A stretch of DNA of 5,486 nt from JANNAT01 sp031422555. Lineage in GTDB: Bacteria; Pseudomonadota; Alphaproteobacteria; Rhodobacterales; Rhodobacteraceae. Shown in pieces: positions 1 through 5,002 of this stretch (positions are counted from its first letter, which is position 1; each line of letters opens with the position of its first letter). A program made the position numbers and the translations under genes. The notes beneath the pieces are model-generated. The model was not told the DNA's origin, searched no databases, and saw nothing but the letters and a program-made list of their open reading frames with translations. Location: assembly GCA_031422555.1 (NCBI GenBank), contig JANPLZ010000084.1, positions 1 to 5,486 on the forward strand. The letters are read 5' to 3'.

Positions 1-1
1 C

Positions 2-1699
2 GTGACGGCAGAATATCTGAACGCCTGCGAAGTGCTGGAGATCAAAGTCGCTCAAGGGGCCAAGCCCGGTGAAGGCGGCCAGTTGCCCGGCATGAAAGTA
101 ACCGCGTTGATCGCGCGGTTGCGCCACAGCACGCCGGGGGTGACGCTGATCAGCCCGCCGCCGCATCACGATATCTATTCGATCGAAGATCTGGCGCAGT
201 TGATTTATGACCTGAAGCAGATCAACCCGCGCGCCAAAGTGACGGTCAAGCTGGTCAGCCAGTCGGGCGTTGGCACCATTGCGGCGGGCGTGGCCAAGGC
301 CAAGGCCGACGTCATTCTGATCTCGGGGCATAATGGTGGCACCGGGGCCAGTCCCGGCACGTCGATCAAATATGCAGGCCTGCCGTGGGAAATGGGCCTG
401 ACCGAAGCGCATCAGGTGCTGGCGATGAACAACCTGCGCGAACGGGTAACGCTGCGCACCGATGGGGGCTTGCGCACGGGCCGCGATGTGGTCATGGCGG
501 CCATGATGGGGGCCGAAGAATACGGCATCGGCACGGCGGCACTGATTGCGATGGGCTGCATCATGGTGCGGCAGTGCCAATCCAACACCTGCCCGGTCGG
601 GGTTTGCACCCAAGATGCCAAGCTGCGCGAAAAGTTCACCGGCACGGCGGATAAGGTGGTCAACCTGATCACCTTTTACGCCCAGGAAGTGCGCGAGATT
701 GTGGCCAGTATAGGGGCGCGGTCGATGGATGAAATCATCGGCCGGGCGGATTTGCTGTCACAAGTGTCGCGTGGTGCGGCGCATCTGGATGATCTTGATT
801 TGAACCCGCTGCTGATCTCGGTCGATGGTGCGTCGAAAATCACCTATGACCGGTCCAAACCGCGCAACCATGTGCCCGATACGCTGGACGCCGAAATTGT
901 CAAGGACGGCGCGCGCTTCTTTGAGGATGGTGAAAAGATGCAGCTATCCTATGCGGTGCGCAACACGCATCGCACCATTGGCACCCGGGCCAGCAGCCAC
1001 ATTGTCAAGAAATTCGGCATGCGCAACGCGTTGCAGTCTGACCATCTGACGGTAAAACTGTCCGGGTCTTGTGGGCAATCCTTGGGCGCTTTTGCGGTGC
1101 AGGGGTTAAAGCTGGAGGTAATGGGCGACGCCAATGACTATGTTGGCAAGGGTCTGTCGGGGGCGACAATCGTTGTGCGCCCGCAGATGATGTCGCCGCT
1201 GACCGCCTGCGATAACACCATCATCGGCAACACGGTGCTGTATGGGGCAACGGCGGGGTATCTTTATGCCGCGGGGCGCGCGGGCGAACGGTTTGCGGTG
1301 CGCAACTCGGGCGCGTCGGTGGTGGTCGAAGGCTGTGGGTCCAACGGGTGTGAATATATGACCGGCGGGGTTGCGGTGATTTTGGGCCGGATTGGGGCTA
1401 ACTTTGGCGCTGGCATGACCGGTGGCATGGCCTATGTCTACGATCCAAAAGGCGTGGCTGAAGACTTTTTGAACCTTGAAACCGTTGTTACCTGTGCTGT
1501 CGGGCACCCCTATTGGGAGGCGCAGCTGCGCACCCTGATCGAGGCGCATGTGGCCGAAACCGACAGCCGCCATGGCGCGCGGATATTGGCAAACTGGGCA
1601 GCAGAGCGGGCGAATTTTCTGCAAATCTGTCCCAAGGAAATGTTGGTCCATCTTCCGCATCCCCTGTCGGATGAGGCGATCAAAATTCCGGCGGAATAA
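2..1699 (+). CDS. gltB: Glutamate synthase [NADPH] large (alpha) subunit, C-terminal 565 residues; 5' part lies outside the window
   Basis: GltB is the large subunit of bacterial glutamate synthase (GOGAT). It transfers ammonia released from glutamine onto 2-oxoglutarate in the cytoplasm, using electrons from the GltD subunit. The visible part starts inside the FMN-binding synthase domain. It shows KPGEGGQLPG (residues 21-30 of the fragment), SGHNGGTGASP (108-118) and the FMN-phosphate-binding DGGLRTGRD (154-162). The 3Fe-4S ligands follow as C-x5-C-x4-C (Cys186, 192, 197, codons at 557, 575 and 590). Residues about 320-485 form the Gly-rich beta-helix (GXGXG) domain, with repeats such as GKGLSGATIVVRP and GAGMTGGMAYVYD. 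A short helical tail ends in TAA at 1697-1699. Full-length family members are about 1,500 residues, so roughly 60% lies upstream. The GTG at base 2 is internal, not a start. No damage is visible. gltD is not in the window, so it is either upstream or elsewhere. Confidence 0.97.
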   Translation: MTAEYLNACEVLEIKVAQGAKPGEGGQLPGMKVTALIARLRHSTPGVTLISPPPHHDIYSIEDLAQLIYDLKQINPRAKVTVKLVSQSGVGTIAAGVAKAKADVILISGHNGGTGASPGTSIKYAGLPWEMGLTEAHQVLAMNNLRERVTLRTDGGLRTGRDVVMAAMMGAEEYGIGTAALIAMGCIMVRQCQSNTCPVGVCTQDAKLREKFTGTADKVVNLITFYAQEVREIVASIGARSMDEIIGRADLLSQVSRGAAHLDDLDLNPLLISVDGASKITYDRSKPRNHVPDTLDAEIVKDGARFFEDGEKMQLSYAVRNTHRTIGTRASSHIVKKFGMRNALQSDHLTVKLSGSCGQSLGAFAVQGLKLEVMGDANDYVGKGLSGATIVVRPQMMSPLTACDNTIIGNTVLYGATAGYLYAAGRAGERFAVRNSGASVVVEGCGSNGCEYMTGGVAVILGRIGANFGAGMTGGMAYVYDPKGVAEDFLNLETVVTCAVGHPYWEAQLRTLIEAHVAETDSRHGARILANWAAERANFLQICPKEMLVHLPHPLSDEAIKIPAE

Positions 1700-1705
1700 A
1701 TCGCT

Positions 1706-1732
1706 GCGGCCCCCAAGACAGTTGGGGGCCGC
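1706..1732 (+). terminator. Perfect 11-bp hairpin just after gltB, probable terminator or mRNA 3'-end stabiliser
   Basis: GCGGCCCCCAA (1706-1716) and TTGGGGGCCGC (1722-1732) are exact reverse complements around a five-base GACAG loop, starting 6 nt after the gltB stop codon. The stem is very GC-rich. There is no run of T directly after it: GCAATCTG follows, and the only T-run is TTTT at 1747-1750. It is therefore not a textbook intrinsic terminator. It may still pause or end transcription, or protect the gltB message from 3' exonucleases. The position suggests that mtgA is a separate transcription unit. Confidence 0.7.
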
Positions 1733-1782
1733 GCAATCTGTGCAGGTTTTCGGTATTGCCCGCGGTCACTGACGGCGTTGTC

Positions 1783-1810
1783 TTGACGATATGGACAAGT
1801 TCAGTTCAAT
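1783..1810 (+). promoter_or_regulatory. Candidate sigma-70-type promoter for mtgA
   Basis: TTGACG at 1783-1788 matches the -35 consensus at five of six bases. After a 16-nt spacer, TTCAAT at 1805-1810 matches the -10 consensus at four of six. A transcript starting about 7 nt downstream would begin at 1817-1819, on or just before the proposed mtgA ATG at 1819. The site lies between the gltB hairpin and mtgA, where a promoter is expected. The weak -10 keeps confidence moderate. Confidence 0.4.
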
Positions 1811-1818
1811 GCTTGGCG

Positions 1819-2565
1819 ATGGCTGACACAACAAAACCCGGACCGAAAAAGAAATCACCCGCTCCGGCCTTGGCCAGCAAGGAACGTTTGACGCTGCGGC
1901 GTGTGTTGCGCCTGTTCGGGCGCGGCTTGGCGGGGCTGGCAGCATTTTATGCCGTGCTGATCGTGCTGTTCAGCTTACTGCCGCCGCCGATCAACATCTA
2001 CCAGCTGCAAGAAAGCTGGCGTCTGGGTGGCATAAGCAAAGACTGGGTGTCTTGGGACGACATCTCACCTGCGATGGCGCGGTCGGTGGTTGCCGCTGAA
2101 GACGCCAATTTCTGCCTGCATTGGGGTTTTGACATGGCCGCCATCCGTGCGGCAGTCGATCAAGGCAGCCAGCGCGGCGCATCGACCTTGACGCAGCAAG
2201 TCGCGAAAAACACCTTTCTGTGGCATGGCCGATCGTGGCTGCGCAAAGCGATGGAGGCGGTTTTGACCCCGGCGATCGAACTGGTCTGGTCAAAGCAGCG
2301 CATTTTGGAAGTTTACCTGAATGTCGCCGAATTTGACGAAGGCGTGTTTGGCGTGCAGGCCGCAGCCCAGCATCATTTTGGCGTCGATGCCCGCGATCTG
2401 ACCGACACCCAAGCCGCCCGTCTGGCGGCGGTGCTGCCCGATCCACAGGGGCGCTCTGCGTCTGATCCATCGGATTTTGTCCGCAAACGCACCCGTGCCA
2501 TTCTTTCGGGGGCCGAAACCATAGCAGCGGATGGCCGCGCGGATTGCTTTCAATCGGCAGAATAG
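1819..2565 (+). CDS. mtgA: Monofunctional biosynthetic peptidoglycan transglycosylase
   Basis: MtgA is a family GT51 glycosyltransferase that polymerises lipid II into glycan strands on the periplasmic face of the inner membrane, without a transpeptidase domain. The 248-residue product has a basic N-terminus, one membrane anchor at about residues 35-54 and a periplasmic catalytic domain. The GT51 motifs are in order: EDANFCLHWG (94-103, with catalytic Glu94), GASTLTQQVAKN (120-131), RKAME (142-146) and KQRILEVYLN (159-168). The length is normal for MtgA (about 230-245). The frame is open further upstream to a TTG at 1756, but that would add 21 residues of non-membrane character, and the ATG at 1819 gives the usual short basic N-terminus. 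No Shine-Dalgarno sequence precedes 1819, and a candidate promoter ends at 1810, so a leaderless mRNA is possible. A separate gene from gltB, on the same strand. Confidence 0.95.
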   Translation: MADTTKPGPKKKSPAPALASKERLTLRRVLRLFGRGLAGLAAFYAVLIVLFSLLPPPINIYQLQESWRLGGISKDWVSWDDISPAMARSVVAAEDANFCLHWGFDMAAIRAAVDQGSQRGASTLTQQVAKNTFLWHGRSWLRKAMEAVLTPAIELVWSKQRILEVYLNVAEFDEGVFGVQAAAQHHFGVDARDLTDTQAARLAAVLPDPQGRSASDPSDFVRKRTRAILSGAETIAADGRADCFQSAE

Positions 2566-2591
2566 GCGCGGTCGCCCGGTTGAACCTGTCA

Positions 2592-2629
2592 GCGGTGGAC
2601 CGCACAAATCGCAACATTGCCAATGGCAA
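2592..2629. repeat. Two short inverted repeats in the mtgA-GST gap
   Basis: GCGGT (2592-2596) and ACCGC (2599-2603) are complementary around GG. TTGCCA (2617-2622) and TGGCAA (2624-2629) are complementary around a single A. The second is a 13-bp site with the symmetry of a dimeric regulator's operator, 86-98 bp upstream of the GST start. The loops are too short for good RNA hairpins, so a DNA-binding site or chance is more likely than a terminator. No T-run follows. The rest of the 149-bp gap (2566-2714) shows no open reading frame worth calling and no clean promoter. TATAAA at 2646-2651 lacks a well-spaced -35. Confidence 0.3.
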
Positions 2630-2700
2630 GTGCACGCAGCTGAAGTATAAAGATCAACAGGCGCCGCCGCAGTGCAATGGCTGTTGACGTAAAAATGGTT

Positions 2701-2705
2701 AAGGA
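2701..2705 (+). promoter_or_regulatory. Shine-Dalgarno sequence of the GST gene
   Basis: AAGGA ends 9 nt before the ATG at 2715. This supports that start over any in-frame alternative. A TTGACG at 2684-2689 lies just upstream but has no -10 at a usable distance before the ATG. Confidence 0.65.
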
Positions 2706-2714
2706 CTTGCCCCA

Positions 2715-3380
2715 ATGAACCGTCTCTATCACGCGCCGCTTTCGCCGTTCTGCCGCAAAGTGCGCCTGACTTTGGCCGAGAAACGTCTGGACGTAGAACT
2801 GGTCGAAGAACGCTATTGGGAGCCGACCCCCGATTTCCTAAAGCGCAACCCCGCCGGAAAAGTGCCGGTTTTGCGCATTGAAAACCGTTTGATGAGCGAA
2901 TCGCAAGCGATCTGCGAATATTTGGAAGAGGCGCATCCAACCCCGCCCCTGATGCCGCGCGACCCGGATGGCCGCTATGAAGTGCGCCGTCTATGTGCCT
3001 GGTTTGACGATAAATTTCACGCTGAAGTGACGTCAAAGCTGTTGTATGAGCGGGTTAACAAAAAGCTGATGGCGCAAGGCTATCCGGACTCCAAGAATGT
3101 GAAGTCGGGGGCCGGACGGATCAAGTATCACATCGACTATCTGGGCTGGCTGTTGGATCAACGGCGCTGGCTTGCGGGCGATGTGATGACGCTGGCCGAT
3201 CTGACGGCGGCGGCGCATCTGTCCTGTCTGGATTACATCTCGGATGTCGATTGGAACCGGTCGGCCACGGTAAAAGACTGGTATGCCAAGATCAAATCGC
3301 GCCCGTCTTTCCGCACCTTGCTGGCGGATCAGGTGTCTGGCTTTCCCCCGCCCGCGCATTATGCCGATCTTGATTTTTGA
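2715..3380 (+). CDS. Glutathione S-transferase family protein
   Basis: A cytosolic GST-fold protein of 221 residues, the normal length for the family. The N-terminal thioredoxin-like domain (about 1-78) has SPFCRK at residues 10-15, in the position of the catalytic Ser/Cys of bacterial GSTs. It also has the conserved cis-proline in KVPVL (Pro51) and the glutathione gamma-glutamyl contact SES (61-63). The helical C-terminal domain contains MTLADL (158-163), the conserved N-capping box that stabilises the fold (Asp162). The substrate cannot be read from the sequence: it could be detoxification, glutathione-dependent thiol reduction or isomerisation. Either Ser10 or Cys13 could be the active residue. 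The start is set by AAGGA 9 nt upstream. queG follows 54 bp later on the same strand, so the two may be cotranscribed, although a GC-rich hairpin lies between them. Family assignment is firm; function is unknown. Confidence 0.9.
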   Translation: MNRLYHAPLSPFCRKVRLTLAEKRLDVELVEERYWEPTPDFLKRNPAGKVPVLRIENRLMSESQAICEYLEEAHPTPPLMPRDPDGRYEVRRLCAWFDDKFHAEVTSKLLYERVNKKLMAQGYPDSKNVKSGAGRIKYHIDYLGWLLDQRRWLAGDVMTLADLTAAAHLSCLDYISDVDWNRSATVKDWYAKIKSRPSFRTLLADQVSGFPPPAHYADLDF

Positions 3381-3388
3381 TCCCAAGG

Positions 3389-3409
3389 CCGGGGGTTTCA
3401 CCCCCCCGG
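3389..3409 (+). terminator. GC-rich hairpin between the GST gene and queG
   Basis: CCGGGGG (3389-3395) pairs exactly with CCCCCGG (3403-3409) around a 7-nt loop. A second register, GGGGGT with ACCCCC around TTC, is also possible. It starts 9 nt after the GST stop codon. No T-run follows; instead ACCCCCGTGGAGTATTTGG leads into queG. It may act as an attenuator or a 3'-end stabiliser between the two genes. It resembles a GC-rich intergenic element that I recall as frequent in Rhodobacterales genomes. Confidence 0.5.
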
Positions 3410-3417
3410 ACCCCCGT

Positions 3418-3429
3418 GGAGTATTTGGA
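3418..3429 (+). promoter_or_regulatory. Probable ribosome binding region of queG
   Basis: GGAG at 3418-3421 lies 13 nt before the ATG at 3435, longer than the usual 5-10 nt. TTGGA at 3425-3429 lies 5 nt before it and is a weaker match. No better-placed start codon in the same frame exists nearby, and the protein N-terminus from 3435 looks complete for QueG. The translation signal is thus weak or unusually spaced. Confidence 0.45.
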
Positions 3430-3434
3430 CCAAA

Positions 3435-4484
3435 ATGAATGGGTTCAAGGAAGAACTGATCGCGCGGGCAAAAAGCGAAGGGTTTTCCAAACTGGGGATC
3501 TGCGCCCCCGGTGCAGCCCCTGAAACCGCAGGCCGCTTGCGGGCGTTTTTGGCGGCGGGGCATCATGGTCAGATGGCATGGATGGCGGAACGAGAGGCAT
3601 GGCGCGGGTCTGCCGCTGCGCTGTGGCCGCAGGCGAAATCGGTGATCATGCTGGCCGAAAGCTATACCCCGCCGCAAGATCCTTTGGCTGTGCTGACCCA
3701 ACCCGACCGCGCCGCGATATCCGTCTATGCCCAAGGCCGCGATTATCATGATCTGGTCAAGCGGCGGCTGAAACGGTTGGGCCGGTGGCTGGTTGATCAG
3801 ACCGGGGCCGAGATTAAGGTGTTTGTCGATACCGCCCCGGTGATGGAAAAGCCGCTGGCGCAGGCGGCGGGTTTGGGGTGGCAAGGCAAGCATACCAATC
3901 TGTTGTCGCGCGATCTGGGCAACTGGTTTTTCCTTGGCGCGATTTTTACCACGCTGGAATTGCCGCCCGATGGGGCTGAAATCAGCCATTGCGGCAGTTG
4001 CACGGCCTGTCTGGATATCTGCCCGACCAAAGCATTTCCGGCCCCGTATCAGTTGGATGCGCGGCGCTGCATTTCCTATTTGACCATCGAACACAAAGGC
4101 CAGGTGGACCGCGATCTGCGCGCGTTGATGGGCAACCGGATTTATGGTTGTGATGATTGCCTTGCCGTTTGTCCGTGGAATAAATTTGCCCAAGCCGCCA
4201 CCGAGTTGGGCTATCACCCCCGCGTTGGTGCGCCGGAATTGGCCGAATTGGCCAAGCTGGATGACGCCGCGTTTCGTGCGCGGTTTTCCGGCAGCCCAAT
4301 CAAACGCATTGGCCGTGACCGGTTCGTGCGCAATGTGCTGTATGCGATTGGCAATTCAGGTCTGGCGGGCCTGTCTGAAGTTGCCGCCGCGTTGCGCGAT
4401 GATCCTGATGCCACGGTCGCCGATGCGGCACGCTGGGCTATGGCTCGGCTTGCACCTGACGCAGCGTATCACGAAGCGCCGTAA
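3435..4484 (+). CDS. queG: Epoxyqueuosine reductase
   Basis: QueG carries out the last step of queuosine synthesis. It reduces epoxyqueuosine to queuosine at wobble position 34 of tRNAs with GUN anticodons (Asp, Asn, His, Tyr), using cobalamin and two 4Fe-4S clusters in the cytoplasm. The 349-residue product has the N-terminal cobalamin-binding domain with VDTAPVMEKPLA (131-142), where Asp132 sits at the expected catalytic acid. GLGWQGKHTNLL (146-157) follows. The cluster region has CGSCTACLDICP (Cys186, 189, 192, 196), then Cys212 in RRCISYLTIEHKG, then CDDCLAVCPWN (Cys239, 242, 246), giving all eight ligands. A helical HEAT-like C-terminal region (about 280-345) would contact the tRNA. The length is slightly shorter than the E. 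coli enzyme (379) but complete. The last 47 bp overlap the 3' end of ohrR on the other strand. The need for cobalamin and queuosine precursors cannot be checked here. Confidence 0.97.
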   Translation: MNGFKEELIARAKSEGFSKLGICAPGAAPETAGRLRAFLAAGHHGQMAWMAEREAWRGSAAALWPQAKSVIMLAESYTPPQDPLAVLTQPDRAAISVYAQGRDYHDLVKRRLKRLGRWLVDQTGAEIKVFVDTAPVMEKPLAQAAGLGWQGKHTNLLSRDLGNWFFLGAIFTTLELPPDGAEISHCGSCTACLDICPTKAFPAPYQLDARRCISYLTIEHKGQVDRDLRALMGNRIYGCDDCLAVCPWNKFAQAATELGYHPRVGAPELAELAKLDDAAFRARFSGSPIKRIGRDRFVRNVLYAIGNSGLAGLSEVAAALRDDPDATVADAARWAMARLAPDAAYHEAP

Positions 4485-4899
4485 TCCGGGTTTGTAAATC
4501 TGTGATCGCAGCAAAACTTAGACCGCTGTGATCCTTGATACACTGCGGCAGCGTCCGGAGTTTTTCTTGCAGGCCAAGCCCGAATTTCGTCAGCCCAATG
4601 CGCACCTGCCGCTGATCCGCCGTATCCCTTTGGCGCGTCAGCAGCCCGGCCACTTCCATCCGTTTCAACAGCGGCGTCACCGTGTTCGAATCCAGATGCA
4701 ACGCCGCCCCAAGCTGGCCCACCGTCTGGTTGTCTTCGGTGCCCAGCAAGATCAGCACCAGATATTGCGGATAGGTCAAACCCATGTCATCCAGCAGCGG
4801 TTTGTAGGTCGCCTGAATGGCATGCGCCGCTGAATATAGCGCAAAACACAGCATATTTGACAAAGGCAAAGCTGGTGGCATCGGCGGCACCTCGTTCAT
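4438..4899 (-). CDS. ohrR: MarR-family organic hydroperoxide sensor and repressor, OhrR type
   Basis: OhrR is a dimeric winged-helix repressor that leaves its operator when organic hydroperoxides oxidise an N-terminal Cys. The 153-residue product has LCFALYSAAH with Cys18 in the sensing position. Tyr22, Tyr32 and Tyr43 lie 4, 14 and 25 residues after it, the same spacing as Tyr19, Tyr29 and Tyr40 after Cys15 in Bacillus subtilis OhrR. LTYPQYLVLILL (41-52) is typical of the subfamily. The recognition helix is at about 69-83 (LDSNTVTPLLKRMEV) and the wing at about 88-104, with RDTADQR. Cys120 could be the resolving Cys of the two-Cys type. It is divergent from ohr, as is common for this pair. 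The start is uncertain: the ATG at 4899 has a poor ribosome site, whereas the ATG at 4881 (Met7) has GAGGTG 8 nt upstream, giving 147 residues. The 3' end overlaps queG by 47 bp. Confidence 0.92.
   Translation of the reverse strand: MNEVPPMPPALPLSNMLCFALYSAAHAIQATYKPLLDDMGLTYPQYLVLILLGTEDNQTVGQLGAALHLDSNTVTPLLKRMEVAGLLTRQRDTADQRQVRIGLTKFGLGLQEKLRTLPQCIKDHSGLSFAAITDLQTRITALRDTLRQVQAEP
4888..4893 (-). promoter_or_regulatory. Shine-Dalgarno-like GAGGTG inside the 5' end of ohrR, favouring the Met7 start
   Basis: Read on the minus strand, GAGGTG occupies 4893 down to 4888. GAGG ends 8 nt before the ATG at 4881-4879. The upstream ATG at 4899 is preceded only by TTGGGTTGA. This favours translation of ohrR from Met7, although the longer form cannot be excluded. 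Confidence 0.5.
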
Positions 4900-4907
4900 T
4901 CAACCCA

Positions 4908-4913
4908 AGTATA
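4908..4913 (-). promoter_or_regulatory. Candidate -10 element for ohrR
   Basis: On the minus strand the sequence reads TATACT, matching TATAAT at five of six bases. No good -35 is found 16-18 nt upstream, so it is weak evidence on its own. A start about 7 nt downstream, near 4901, would leave almost no leader for the ATG at 4899 but a 20-nt leader with GAGGTG for the ATG at 4881. Confidence 0.3.
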
Positions 4914-4948
4914 CAGGGATTGGTGAAAATGGGATTGACGTTTTTCAA

Positions 4949-4977
4949 TTCATATATTAAATCGCACACGATATAAT
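4949..4977 (+). promoter_or_regulatory. Probable ohr promoter
   Basis: TATAAT at 4972-4977 is a perfect -10. TTCATA at 4949-4954 is a four-of-six -35 with a 17-nt spacer. The transcript would start near 4984, giving a leader of about 19 nt that contains the AGGAG ribosome site. An alternative pair is TTGACG (4935-4940) with TTAAAT (4957-4962), 16 nt apart. In either case the -10 lies inside the palindromic repeat region, as expected for a repressed promoter. Confidence 0.6.
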
Positions 4978-4990
4978 CGCAAGCGATATA
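4956..4990. promoter_or_regulatory. Probable OhrR operator: 22-bp near-palindrome and tandem 15-bp repeat
   Basis: Bases 4956-4977 form ATTA-A-ATCG-CACA-CGAT-A-TAAT, in which eight of nine arm pairs are complementary. Bases 4961-4975 (ATCGCACACGATATA) and 4976-4990 (ATCGCAAGCGATATA) are a direct tandem repeat with 13 of 15 identical bases. The second unit holds its own palindrome ATCGC-AA-GCGAT (4976-4987). The sites cover the perfect TATAAT and end exactly where the ohr ribosome site begins. The location between divergent ohrR and ohr makes OhrR the obvious ligand, probably as two dimers. The bases differ from the TACAATT-type boxes known from other OhrR proteins, so the assignment is inferred from position and symmetry. 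Confidence 0.65.
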
Positions 4991-4996
4991 AGGAGA
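4990..4996 (+). promoter_or_regulatory. Strong ribosome binding site of ohr
   Basis: AAGGAGA contains AGGAG (4991-4995), which ends 7 nt before the ATG at 5003. This is near-ideal and fixes the ohr start. It abuts the second operator repeat directly. Confidence 0.85.
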
Positions 4997-5002
4997 CGCA
5001 AA

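Noticed and set aside
1106..1660. Minus-strand open frame of 184 codons opposite gltB
   Set aside because: It lies entirely within the conserved GXGXG domain of gltB, has low-complexity composition and no family features.
1756..1818. TTG-initiated 21-codon extension of mtgA
   Set aside because: It would pass through the candidate promoter, it starts at a rare codon, and its residues precede the usual basic N-terminus of MtgA. Kept only as an alternative.
1991..3036. Two overlapping minus-strand open frames opposite mtgA and the GST gene (1991-2635 and 2290-3036)
   Set aside because: Both lie largely opposite clear coding sequence, show no domain and overlap each other in different frames.
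3033..4217. Long minus-strand open frame of 394 codons opposite the GST gene and queG
   Set aside because: It is a shadow of the codon bias in two well-supported plus-strand genes. The translation is rich in Arg, Gln, Pro and His with no recognisable domain, and no ribosome site was found.
4523..4548. Imperfect hairpin inside ohrR, considered as a queG terminator feature
   Set aside because: It has a T-T mismatch and a bulge, no T-run after it, and lies in coding sequence. Mentioned only as a possibility in the overlap finding.
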